Part shown: positions 28,027-36,680 of the stretch, in pieces
How positions within the stretch are numbered: position 1 is the first letter of the stretch
Layout: every line of letters starts with the position of its first letter
NCBI RefSeq assembly: GCF_003858655.1
Contig: NZ_RQXV01000003.1
Coordinates: 348,333 to 412,332 of the forward strand
From: Amphritea balenae
GTDB taxonomy: Bacteria > Pseudomonadota > Gammaproteobacteria > Pseudomonadales > Balneatricaceae
Direction: 5' to 3'
Length of the DNA stretch: 64,000 bases
Position numbers and translations under genes: made by a program
The notes under the pieces: generated by a model
Database searches by the model: none
Told to the model about the DNA's origin: nothing
Seen by the model: the letters and a program-made list of their open reading frames with translations, nothing else

Positions 28027-29169
28027 CTATCCTAATGTATGATTGTTGATAATATTAAGATAGAGCTCTTCAAGTTTAATCGATTGTTCAGCAATATTGA
28101 AACGATTAAGAACCATATCTCTCCCTCTAGCTCCCATTAATCGTGCTTGACTGTCGTCATTAATTATTTTGATAATAGCAGAAGCTAACTCTTCTACGTT
28201 TTCAGATTCAACAACAAATCCTGTCTCACCATCAATAACAGCTTCAGGGATTCCACCAACTCTAGTACCTATTACAGGAATACCGCAGGCGGAAGCTTCG
28301 ACTAAAGCTAACCCAAAAGCTTCTTCAGCTCCTGATTTAGACTTTCTACTAGATAAGACAAGCGCTGATGATTCCTGCATAAGTTTAACAATCTCAACTT
28401 GCTCTAAGGCGCCCTTGAAAAACACATTACCATCAATACCAAGATCTACGCATTGCTTTCTCAAATCACTAGTTAAAGTTCCATCACCTACCTGAATTAA
28501 ACTTAAATCAGGATAATATTCTAGAACTTTAGAGAAAGCTGAGAGCAATATATCAATCCCTTTTACATCTGTATGCCTAGCTATTGAAATGATCGACTTT
28601 TTACTACCAGATTTTTTTTCTTTTCCTGGAACAAAGAGCTGAGTATCAACGCCGATATAATGCTTAACAATTTTATCTTTTGGAAACCCTTTTTTAACCA
28701 TTAAGTCACGAATAAAGTCAGACACAACAATAAAGGTCGTTACTTTTTTCTTTAACATTTTTCGTAATATTAAATAGCGAAAATCAGTTATTCGTTTATT
28801 CAATATCAAACCATAATCTGTAGTAGTTACATCTGAGCCATGACATGTAACGACCATCGGTTTATCCAAAACATACGACAAGCTTAAAATAAGAGCTGCA
28901 TCTTGGACAAAATGAGCATGGAGCAATTCAATATCATTAACAATTTTATTAGAGAAAAGCTCCTTACTATAACCTACCAAGGTAAATATTAACCGTGAGA
29001 ATTTACCATTAACACTCACTAATTTAATACCATGAACTTCCGAAATATTATCTCTGCAAATAACAACAGGCTCAATATTTTTGCAACTCTTTATCTGCTT
29101 AGTTATAAAAACCTCAGAATATATTGGATAGACAGTACGAAAGATCCCTACTCTGATCTTCTTGCTCAT
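28027..29169 (-). CDS. GT4-family glycosyltransferase (operon B)
   Basis: GT4 enzyme (380 aa). Seen: HAHFVQDAALILSLSYVL, PMVVTCHGSDVTTTDYG, SIARHTDVKGIDILLSAF, QVGDGTLTSDL, and LVLSSRKSKSGAEEAFGLAL then EASACGIPVIGTRVGGIPEA, the donor-site block. Start taken at the ATG 29169, which has GAGG about nine bases upstream; an ATG five codons earlier has no better site. It follows the GT2-acyltransferase gene on the same strand. Confidence 0.9.
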   Translation of the reverse strand: MSKKIRVGIFRTVYPIYSEVFITKQIKSCKNIEPVVICRDNISEVHGIKLVSVNGKFSRLIFTLVGYSKELFSNKIVNDIELLHAHFVQDAALILSLSYVLDKPMVVTCHGSDVTTTDYGLILNKRITDFRYLILRKMLKKKVTTFIVVSDFIRDLMVKKGFPKDKIVKHYIGVDTQLFVPGKEKKSGSKKSIISIARHTDVKGIDILLSAFSKVLEYYPDLSLIQVGDGTLTSDLRKQCVDLGIDGNVFFKGALEQVEIVKLMQESSALVLSSRKSKSGAEEAFGLALVEASACGIPVIGTRVGGIPEAVIDGETGFVVESENVEELASAIIKIINDDSQARLMGARGRDMVLNRFNIAEQSIKLEELYLNIINNHTLG

Positions 29170-29187
29170 ATTTTGCAGCCTCAAAAA

Positions 29188-30471
29188 TCATTTGCGATTT
29201 TTTACTATAGACGCGGGGTTACCGGCCACGACAACATAATCTGGAATATCTTTGGTAACTATTGATCCTGCACCAATAACCACACCTTTCCCGACATTAA
29301 CACCTGGCAAAATTATACTATTTGATCCAATCCAAACATCATCGGATACGACAATTGACTTTTCTTTAGTCAAACCTTGTTTGATCATTGGAACATTTAT
29401 GTCTGAAAATTCATGACCAGTAGTAATAAACTGAACATTTTGCCCCATCATTATATTATTACCCAGAACTACTGTACCAAATAACTTACAGTTAACACCT
29501 ATTCCAGAATTATCACCAATACGAACTTTTTTTCCACTACCAAAGTATGCGTTTCTCTCAATATTGATATTATCACCTGCCTTGTCAAACATATACGATG
29601 CAATATTTCTTCTTAGAGGCCTTACCCACTTAGTTAACTTTGTATTTGATGAAGGAAGGTATCTAACAGCACCATAATATGTACAGGCACTTAAAAGATA
29701 TCTGGCCTTATTAAGTGACAATTTTGCATTAATTTTAAAGATAGAATAATAAATGTTTAAGACTGATTTATCATGCCACTCTGCCCCATGTTCAAGTAGC
29801 ATTTTTTTACGCTCGGTTAAGAGAGACGTCCCTCCATTCAAGGTCTTAGTTTCCTCCCATTCACGATATCCTGCGATCGGCTTTGTGTTAAGATCTACAG
29901 GATTACTTTTAACTAGGAGTCTTAGCCATAGGTCTAAATCCATTGAGTACCTGAGGGTCTCACTAAAGTAGCCAACATCTACCAAAGCCTTTCTACTATA
30001 AAATGAACCTGGCTGAATCAATGTATTATTTTCACGTAACAACTGTTCCCTTGTGGATACTTTAACCGATGCCTCTCTTATAACCTTTCCATATTTATCA
30101 ATAATGTTGATATTTGAATTGTAAAACAAAGTTGAGTCATGTGAGAGGTTGTATGCATCTACTATCTTCTCTACTGCATCAGGATATAAAATATCATCAG
30201 AATTTATCCAACCTACTAGATCACCGCTAGCTAATTTGAAACCTTTAATTATTGCATCACTTTGTCCATTATCAGGCTCACATACCAACCTATCTATTGA
30301 ATTTGAAAAACTATCTAATACTTCTGATGTATTATCACTAGACTGAGCATCAACAACAATATATTCAACATTCTTATAAGTCTGACTCACAACAGACTTA
30401 ATGGTATTAGCAATAAACATCCCTTGATTAAAGCTAGGTGTAATTATTGATACTAAAGGTTCATTATTCAT
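29188..30471 (-). CDS. Fused GT2 glycosyltransferase and hexapeptide-repeat acyltransferase
   Basis: Two enzymes in one 427-aa chain. Residues 1 to about 240 are a GT-A fold family 2 transferase: SIITPSFNQGMFIANTIKSV, VDAQSSDNT, LVGWINSDDILYPDAV (DxD-like SDD) and REWEETKTLNGGTSL. Residues about 300-425 are a left-handed beta-helix O-acetyltransferase: IRIGDNSGIGVNCKLFG-type hexapeptides, FITTGHEFSD with the catalytic-type histidine, IVVSDDVWIGSNSIILPGV, VVIGAGSIVTKDIP and VVAGNPASI. The fusion suggests that the transferred sugar, or the growing unit, is acetylated by the same protein. The start follows GAAGCG about eight bases upstream. Confidence 0.9.
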   Translation of the reverse strand: MNNEPLVSIITPSFNQGMFIANTIKSVVSQTYKNVEYIVVDAQSSDNTSEVLDSFSNSIDRLVCEPDNGQSDAIIKGFKLASGDLVGWINSDDILYPDAVEKIVDAYNLSHDSTLFYNSNINIIDKYGKVIREASVKVSTREQLLRENNTLIQPGSFYSRKALVDVGYFSETLRYSMDLDLWLRLLVKSNPVDLNTKPIAGYREWEETKTLNGGTSLLTERKKMLLEHGAEWHDKSVLNIYYSIFKINAKLSLNKARYLLSACTYYGAVRYLPSSNTKLTKWVRPLRRNIASYMFDKAGDNINIERNAYFGSGKKVRIGDNSGIGVNCKLFGTVVLGNNIMMGQNVQFITTGHEFSDINVPMIKQGLTKEKSIVVSDDVWIGSNSIILPGVNVGKGVVIGAGSIVTKDIPDYVVVAGNPASIVKNRK

Positions 30472-30500
30472 AACCGCTTCCTATTATTAGAAACAAACTT

Positions 30501-31853
30501 CTACTTTTTTGAATAACTCTGTGAAGATTTTTTCATTTGCTTATAATACGAATAGGCAAGCAAATCGTACACTAAAAAAACAACAAACAAATATACATAA
30601 CTCATACTAGCTGCATTTATGAATGACAAAACAAGATAAATTATAAAAATAAAGTGAACTTTTGAAAACCTTTCCATCTTCATCAACTGTAAGTTGATAT
30701 TAACATTGAGCCAAAAAACAAGAACACACATAAACAAAAATGTACCAAGAAAGCCTGTAACTCCAATTAAATTTGAAAATCCATTATCTGGTGACCCTCC
30801 ATGAATCACATTTGACTGATACCCTAATCCTAGCGCATTAAGGTTAGTAAACCCGAAGCCTAATATCGGATTAAAATCTAGAACATTATTTATTATATTA
30901 TTAAATTCAATAGCTCTCACCATATATCCACTTGACTGATCGTACCCAGCTACTTTAAATTCATCAAAGCGCCCAAAAAGAGCAGTTAAGTGCCCAGAGA
31001 ATACATCTACTAAAAAAGGCGATACAATCGTAAACAACGCAAATATAAACAGCATTCTTTTAAAACTACGAATCATTGGTGAACGATAAACTAAAACAAG
31101 TAGCATCACTGCAAACATTAAAATTAATGATCCTCTTGTTAGACTTAGCAATACACAACCAATCAAAATAAATAAACTAGCAACATCTATAAATTTAACT
31201 GTAGTAGAAGACAATACTCTATCCGTCAAATAAATAATAAAATAAAAACAAAACACAGGAAACCCTGAGAAATTTCTTTTAACATCTTCAACATCCAACA
31301 AAAATTCTTCATGAACGCCTTTTGGATATATCTCCCAGCCCAGTAAATTATAACCAAAATAACAAACCCCAAAAAAAATAGTTGACCATTTTAAAATACA
31401 AATAATATCATTAAAAACGGCTACAGGATTCACTCTCATCACATAGTACGCAACAAAAAAAACAAGACCATAAAAAAACTGCCTACCCATTTTTATGGGC
31501 CATTCTATCCCGCCCTGAATCAAAACAGAGTAAATAAATAAAAAACAGTAGTAGTAAAAAAAAACAACAACCGAGTTGTATAAATAACTTGAATATTTAT
31601 GCCTCTGGTAATCAACATACCTAGGCTCACACAGAAACTTCCAATAAAAAAACAGAAAAATGGTTATTACCAACCCATAATCCATAAACTTAATCATGCC
31701 TTTTAACGCAAAATCTTCCCAATCAAGCAAACCATTAATATTCGAATATACTATCAATATCAAAGGAATCCAGGCCGCTTTACTTCTATTCAATAGAAAT
31801 AAAAAAATTAGCACAAACATCATAACAACAGTATATTTATACAAACTTAGCAC
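30501..31853 (-). CDS. Wzy-like O-antigen/EPS polymerase (operon B)
   Basis: Membrane protein (450 aa, about eleven spans) with the O-antigen polymerase/ligase layout. It has a long periplasmic loop between about residues 270 and 360 carrying NPILGFGFTNLNALG and HGGSPDNGFSNLIGVTGFLG, near the usual polymerase pattern. Located directly between a flippase and a glycosyltransferase in operon B, hence a Wzy candidate. It shows no close resemblance to the operon A polymerase, which supports two different repeat units. Confidence 0.72.
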   Translation of the reverse strand: MLSLYKYTVVMMFVLIFLFLLNRSKAAWIPLILIVYSNINGLLDWEDFALKGMIKFMDYGLVITIFLFFYWKFLCEPRYVDYQRHKYSSYLYNSVVVFFYYYCFLFIYSVLIQGGIEWPIKMGRQFFYGLVFFVAYYVMRVNPVAVFNDIICILKWSTIFFGVCYFGYNLLGWEIYPKGVHEEFLLDVEDVKRNFSGFPVFCFYFIIYLTDRVLSSTTVKFIDVASLFILIGCVLLSLTRGSLILMFAVMLLVLVYRSPMIRSFKRMLFIFALFTIVSPFLVDVFSGHLTALFGRFDEFKVAGYDQSSGYMVRAIEFNNIINNVLDFNPILGFGFTNLNALGLGYQSNVIHGGSPDNGFSNLIGVTGFLGTFLFMCVLVFWLNVNINLQLMKMERFSKVHFIFIIYLVLSFINAASMSYVYLFVVFLVYDLLAYSYYKQMKKSSQSYSKK

Positions 31854-31879
31854 CTAATAAAAACAAGCCAACTGCTAAT

Positions 31880-33430
31880 TTAAATACCCTTAAAAAACGA
31901 AACTTTCAGCAGTAAAATATCTATAAGTATTTTCCTTGGATAGAATACAAACAGCATAATAACAAACATTGATACATATAAGAGCATTGATATTAAAGAA
32001 AACAAATACCCCCCTATATCAACAAAGTAATAACTACCAAGAAAAGACACACTTAGTGACACAATTGATGAAAAACCAATCTTTATACAATCAGGAGAAA
32101 ACAACTCAAACAATTTTATATTCAGCCATTTTTGTACTTTAAACAGCAACATCAAGTTACCTACACTCAGCGCTATAATTGAAGCATAAACGATCCCTAT
32201 CCCTTCGTAGTAAAGACCAAGCACATATCCTAGCATTAAATTAAGTAGACTCATCAAGACATGCGCCCATGCATTAACAGAAATATCCCCTGCACCTAGA
32301 TTCATAAAATACGCGGGCAGACACATCCCTGACACTAACGCGCCCACAGCCAATATCTTTCCATATAATATAAATTCACTTTCTGCATACCCTATCCATA
32401 GTATTGAAAGCATTGAAAAGAATACAAACACCGCTAGATAATAAGGTAATCCAATAACAAAAATACTGTTAAATGAACTTTTATATACGCTTTTCAACCT
32501 TTCGACATCATTATTTTTTATTGTCGCAATTTCTGGCAAAAGCGCCTGCATTACAACTACAACGATAGCTCTAATTTTTACAACCGCTTGATTAGCCATT
32601 TCATAATATGCAGTGGCATCCAGCCCTGCAAACTTTGCAAGCAGGAACTTTGTAATAGGATCAAACATTAACCCTGAAATCCCAATTACTTGAAAATTTA
32701 AAGCATAGCGATATATCTTTATAAAGCTTTCTCGATCCCAACAGAGAGGAATTATTGGAAGTTTTGACATCAGCTTTTTCAAAACAAACCAATTCAATAT
32801 CATTAACACCAAAAACTGAATTAATTGTGCTATCGCAACCCCCTCTATACCATAATATGGGACAAAATACAGAGTAAGAAATAAATACAACAGATTACAT
32901 AATATTAATATAATATTCTTTAAATCCATTCTTTGACACCCATCAATCGCGGACTGCAACACACCTGATATTATTCCAATCCATAACGCCACAATTGACC
33001 AAGGTAATATCTTTACTGCAATTATATATTCGGATTCCGGTAGACTCCATGACAGGAGGTTTATTATTAGTTGGTACCCTATACCCACTAATACAAAAAA
33101 AATTATTGCTACTGTTATAACTGCAGTTTGTACTATCTTGCGTGCACTCGCATGATTGTTATTAGATATATCTCGAGCTATAAACTTCAACACGGCTCCA
33201 GAAAATCCCAGCTCACTCAAGCGACCAACAGAAACACTAGCAAGCACTACCGCCCACACCCCCAACTGAGCAGTTCCAATGGTATCCAATAGGTAGCGAT
33301 ACATAATGAAAAGTACTATTGTAGAAATGCATAATTGAATAACCCCTGTCAATGCGTTTCTACTTAACCTTTTCCTAGCTATCACTTTCAATTCCTTTTC
33401 ATCTGCCAATAATAAACTTGGCTCTATCAC
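31880..33430 (-). CDS. Wzx-type oligosaccharide flippase (operon B)
   Basis: Polytopic membrane protein (516 aa) with about fourteen spans of the MATE/Wzx polysaccharide flippase superfamily. The N-terminal part has LLDTIGTAQLGVWAVVLASV and LSELGFSGAVLKFIARD, typical of this group, and a charged cytosolic start RKRLSRNALTG. It would flip the undecaprenyl-linked unit of polymer B. It sits between the acetyltransferase and polymerase genes. It is longer than, and only distantly similar to, the operon A flippase. Confidence 0.83.
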   Translation of the reverse strand: MIEPSLLLADEKELKVIARKRLSRNALTGVIQLCISTIVLFIMYRYLLDTIGTAQLGVWAVVLASVSVGRLSELGFSGAVLKFIARDISNNNHASARKIVQTAVITVAIIFFVLVGIGYQLIINLLSWSLPESEYIIAVKILPWSIVALWIGIISGVLQSAIDGCQRMDLKNIILILCNLLYLFLTLYFVPYYGIEGVAIAQLIQFLVLMILNWFVLKKLMSKLPIIPLCWDRESFIKIYRYALNFQVIGISGLMFDPITKFLLAKFAGLDATAYYEMANQAVVKIRAIVVVVMQALLPEIATIKNNDVERLKSVYKSSFNSIFVIGLPYYLAVFVFFSMLSILWIGYAESEFILYGKILAVGALVSGMCLPAYFMNLGAGDISVNAWAHVLMSLLNLMLGYVLGLYYEGIGIVYASIIALSVGNLMLLFKVQKWLNIKLFELFSPDCIKIGFSSIVSLSVSFLGSYYFVDIGGYLFSLISMLLYVSMFVIMLFVFYPRKILIDILLLKVSFFKGI

Positions 33431-33527
33431 TTAGCTTTAAAATATATTTTTAATGAATATTAATTACTATACCTATCACTCGTCCCTTAATTGCATTTTT
33501 CTGTTATTAATAACGAGATCATAAAAC

Positions 33528-34103
33528 TTAAACATTAATCTTTCTTAAAAATCTAGCTGGATTACCAGCCCATATTTCATTAGCCGGAATACTTTTTGTC
33601 ACAACACTACCAGCACCAATTATTACCTTATTACCAACATCAACTCCTTTTAATATAATCACTGAGCCTCCAATAAAAACGTCATCTCCTATTCTTATTT
33701 TTTTTGATATAACATCATCGTCTGCCCCTCTCCTATCAACAAATGATATTGAATGAAAGTTAGTATCCCAAATCTTAGTGCCATTTCCCAACAAGCATCT
33801 TTTACCTATTTCAACCTCATCGCAACTAAAAATACTAACATTAGACATTCCCGTTCCTTCTCCTATTTTTATAAAAGCTCCATCCAATGCTGTAATTTGA
33901 GTTTTACTCCCCCCACCGATTGGATTATATTTATTTCCTGAATTTATAACTACATTATCATCTATCTCAACTTGACCTCGACTCTGAAAGGCAACCATGC
34001 CATTAAAAACAACATTTTTTCCAACCCTAATTCTTAAAACATTTCTCAAGTAATATTTATTGATATTGCCTATTATCTTATTTATCAAATTAGTTATATT
34101 CAT
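33528..34103 (-). CDS. Hexapeptide-repeat acetyltransferase
   Basis: Left-handed beta-helix acyltransferase (191 aa) of the maltose/colanic acid acetyltransferase type. Features: VAFQSRGQVEIDDNVVI, EVGKRCLLGNGTKIWD-type hexapeptides, DTNFHSISFVDRR with a candidate catalytic His, KKIRIGDDVFIGGSVIILKG, VIIGAGSVVTKSIP and EIWAGNPARFL. The ATG at 34103 is preferred to an in-frame TTG at 34130, although neither has a strong ribosome site. It follows the second WcaJ-like gene and probably acetylates a sugar of polymer B. Confidence 0.85.
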   Translation of the reverse strand: MNITNLINKIIGNINKYYLRNVLRIRVGKNVVFNGMVAFQSRGQVEIDDNVVINSGNKYNPIGGGSKTQITALDGAFIKIGEGTGMSNVSIFSCDEVEIGKRCLLGNGTKIWDTNFHSISFVDRRGADDDVISKKIRIGDDVFIGGSVIILKGVDVGNKVIIGAGSVVTKSIPANEIWAGNPARFLRKINV

Positions 34104-34142
34104 AACAAAATTAAATTCTCTATTTATCAAGGCTAATTAATC

Positions 34143-35579
34143 TTAATATATATCCTTAGAAAATAAGGAAATTGGTGTTTTAACAATTATTTTTATATCC
34201 AGTGTCAACGACCAGTTATTTATATACGCCAGATCGTATTCGACCCTTTTTTCCATCTTATCCAGGGTTTCAGTTTCGCCCCGAAAACCACTGATTTGCG
34301 CCAAACCGGTTATTCCCGGTTTAATTCGATGGCGTGCCAAATAAGCATTCACTTTGTCAGAGTAATAATCGTTATGAGCTACCGCATGGGGTCGGGGGCC
34401 AACCAATGACATGGTGCCCTGCAGTACATTAAAGAATTGCGGTAGTTCATCGATTGAGGTTCGGCGTATAAAAGCACCGACCTTGGTAATGCGGGTATCG
34501 CCTTTAGTGGCTTGTTTTACTTCAGCATCATCGTGCAGTTTCATGCTGCGAAACTTCCACACTTTGATGATTTTGCCATCCCAACCATGGCGATCCTGTT
34601 TAAAAAATACCGGCCCTGGGGATGAGCGCTTAATTGCAATGGCGACTCCCAGCATTAACGGACTGAAAGCGATAAGCGCTAAGGTAGCCAGCACTTTATC
34701 CAGTATGTTTTTTAAAACGATGGCGCTTCTTCGCGAAGTCATCGGGCTTTCGTTCAACGAGATAAGTGGCATACCCGCCACTTCTCTAATGGAGTGATTC
34801 AACAAACTCAATCCGAAAATATCCGGTACCCAGATAACATCGACATTCATATCCAGCAGATCGATATGCAACGCTTCGATCAGTTCTGATTCTGCAACAG
34901 GAAGCGCCACATACACCCGACGAACTTTATTCTCTTTAATTAGCTGCCTGATCGCTTCAGAACGACCCAGTAGCGGTAATGGTAGTAATCCGATTTCATC
35001 ATCGGTCAGTGGATAATCATCTGAATGGACGAAGCCTACTACCCGATCGGGTAACCAACGGTTTGAATTAAGATTATTAACCAGATTACATGCCAGCTCA
35101 CCGGTACCCAGCACCAGGGTTGGTATTTCACGAGAGAACAGCTGTTTATATTGCTTATATAATGAGCCCAGTACGTTGAGGCTTAACAATTGCAGCAGAT
35201 AACCGGCAATAGCCCATTCGATGAGTACTTCCCGGGAAAAGCTTTGACTACTTTTGGTCGCAAACCCCACCAGCGCAAGTAACAGCATGACCTGAAACCA
35301 GGCGGCAAATAGCCGGAATGCACTTTTAGCAAAGTTCAGTGATTGACGGTATACACCGCGACGCCGATAGATAATCCAGACGCAAAGAACCGATACCACC
35401 GCCAGCATGCGATAGTTTGAAGGCAGTTCGCCTAACTTAAGGAAGGTAAAGAAAAACAGGCAGCCACACACAATCACCAGGTCAGCAATATGCTGCACCC
35501 AGAATGCGAGTGACTCATGATTATTTAATAGACGTCGCTTACGCGCAACTGTGCCGTAAGGCGTCACATTGATATTCAT
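34143..35579 (-). CDS. WcaJ-type undecaprenyl-phosphate sugar-1-phosphate transferase (copy 2, heads operon B)
   Basis: Initiating polyprenyl glycosylphosphotransferase (478 aa), same length and architecture as the copy at 11.7-13.1 kb. It has membrane helices, a CoA-binding-like domain (LVLGTGELACNLVNNL), then the sugar transferase domain with KQDRHGWDGKIIKVWKFRSM, SIDELPQFFNVLQGTMSLVG, KPGITGLAQISGFRGETE. The two proteins are nearly identical over the catalytic half and diverge most in the middle domain. They may therefore use the same first sugar but different regulation. It is first in operon B and divergent from the second small secreted protein. Confidence 0.93.
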   Translation of the reverse strand: MNINVTPYGTVARKRRLLNNHESLAFWVQHIADLVIVCGCLFFFTFLKLGELPSNYRMLAVVSVLCVWIIYRRRGVYRQSLNFAKSAFRLFAAWFQVMLLLALVGFATKSSQSFSREVLIEWAIAGYLLQLLSLNVLGSLYKQYKQLFSREIPTLVLGTGELACNLVNNLNSNRWLPDRVVGFVHSDDYPLTDDEIGLLPLPLLGRSEAIRQLIKENKVRRVYVALPVAESELIEALHIDLLDMNVDVIWVPDIFGLSLLNHSIREVAGMPLISLNESPMTSRRSAIVLKNILDKVLATLALIAFSPLMLGVAIAIKRSSPGPVFFKQDRHGWDGKIIKVWKFRSMKLHDDAEVKQATKGDTRITKVGAFIRRTSIDELPQFFNVLQGTMSLVGPRPHAVAHNDYYSDKVNAYLARHRIKPGITGLAQISGFRGETETLDKMEKRVEYDLAYINNWSLTLDIKIIVKTPISLFSKDIY

Positions 35580-35872
35580 ATCAATGCGTTTCCCTGTGTT
35601 ATCCCTTGTTTGCGATCGACAACTCCATTAATCCCTGATCGCAATAAATGCTTAAATGCTGCATACCGACGTAGACTTAACTAGCGGCGAAGCTTTGTGC
35701 TGCTATTCTGCAGCGCAACATTAACGCAGGCAGATTTTACACAATTTACGTTCTTTATAGCAAATAATACGTGCCACAGTATGGCAGAGTTATTTACTTT
35801 ACTCCTGCGTCACTGCTAGAATTCGATGGATTTCATGCATAATGTGCACATAGCACACAAGGAGCACGCTAC

Positions 35873-36397
35873 ATGCGCCAACTTATTATTGGTGTCGTAG
35901 CAGGGATGTTGTTACCGTTGTACCCTGCCCAGGCAAACATTCAAACAGACCTTAAAGACGGCCTTTCTTTTACTTCTGTGATTGAGAATGCTATTCAAAG
36001 TGAGATGTCTGTCGACAAAATCCTGTCTCAACTATTGGTTAATTGTAACGGTGACACTCTGATCGTCTGTAAAGCAGGCGATGCTGAAGCGATAGTTTCT
36101 GCTGCTGTCTCATCTTTTTCTCAGGATGACGCTGCGCTATCACTCATAGGTGAAGCAGCCATTGAAGCTGGCCTCACTGAAGCCCAGCTTACGCAGATAG
36201 CGCTGAATACCGGCGCTGATATCACCAAAATCCTGCCCGCTACCGCTGCTGGTAATCCGCAAGGTATTGGACAAGGACAGGGACAAGGCCAGGGTTTAAA
36301 CATTGCGCCGGGGCAGACAGGCCTTCCTGTTAACCCACCAGTCTTTGGTAATAATGGTGGTGGCGGTGGTGGCGGTAACGCCAGCCCAAATACCTGA
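35873..36397 (+). CDS. Small secreted Gly-rich-tail protein, copy B
   Basis: Paralogue (174 aa) of the protein at 13.4 kb; function unknown. It has a signal peptide ending YPAQA near residue 21, then NIQTDLKDGLSFTSVIENA, matching copy A almost residue for residue. Cysteines lie at 58 and 66, with a shorter spacing than in copy A. A helical segment contains AIVSAAV, then a Gln-Gly repeat linker (GQGQGQGQG), a Pro/Val stretch and a tail of seven glycines ending NASPNT. The start follows ACACAAGGAGCACGCTAC. Its stop is followed by a tandem repeat and a terminator, so it is probably a single-gene transcript. Confidence 0.75.
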   Translation: MRQLIIGVVAGMLLPLYPAQANIQTDLKDGLSFTSVIENAIQSEMSVDKILSQLLVNCNGDTLIVCKAGDAEAIVSAAVSSFSQDDAALSLIGEAAIEAGLTEAQLTQIALNTGADITKILPATAAGNPQGIGQGQGQGQGLNIAPGQTGLPVNPPVFGNNGGGGGGGNASPNT

Positions 36398-36420
36398 CAA
36401 TTAAAATCCAGGCCCTAAGC

Positions 36421-36570
36421 AACCTTAAAGTACAGCCTTGAGCTAGCTTTAAAGAACAGCCTTGAGCCAACTTTTAAGAACAGCCTTGAGCCGAATTTTA
36501 AGAGCAGCCTTAAGCCAGTCTTTAAGAATAACCTGGGGCGCGTTTTAATTTAGTCTTGAGCCTGGTTTCG
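36421..36570. repeat. Degenerate tandem repeat, about 24-25 bp x 6
   Basis: Consecutive degenerate copies of a unit like AAGAACAGCCTTGAGCC plus a short A/T-rich end run from the end of copy B's gene toward its terminator. The first three or four copies differ at few positions and later ones drift. It is untranslated in every frame and lies in the presumed 3' untranslated region. Confidence 0.85.
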
Positions 36571-36588
36571 ATAAAGTCCTGTATTTCT

Positions 36589-36616
36589 GAAAAGCGCTAA
36601 CGCGCTTTTCTTTTTA
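36589..36616 (+). terminator. Rho-independent terminator after small secreted protein B
   Basis: Perfect nine-base stem GAAAAGCGC / GCGCTTTTC with loop TAAC, followed by TTTTT. It ends the plus-strand transcript of copy B and its tandem repeat. Confidence 0.8.
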
Positions 36617-36680
36617 TTCAGGCAGGGCTGTTATTTCTGCTAATCGTATGCGCTTTTTTATTACCGCGTAACTGTCATAC

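Noticed and set aside
36121..36303. Antisense frame (GPCPCP repeat) opposite secreted protein B
   Set aside because: It is the reverse reading of the Gln-Gly linker repeats.
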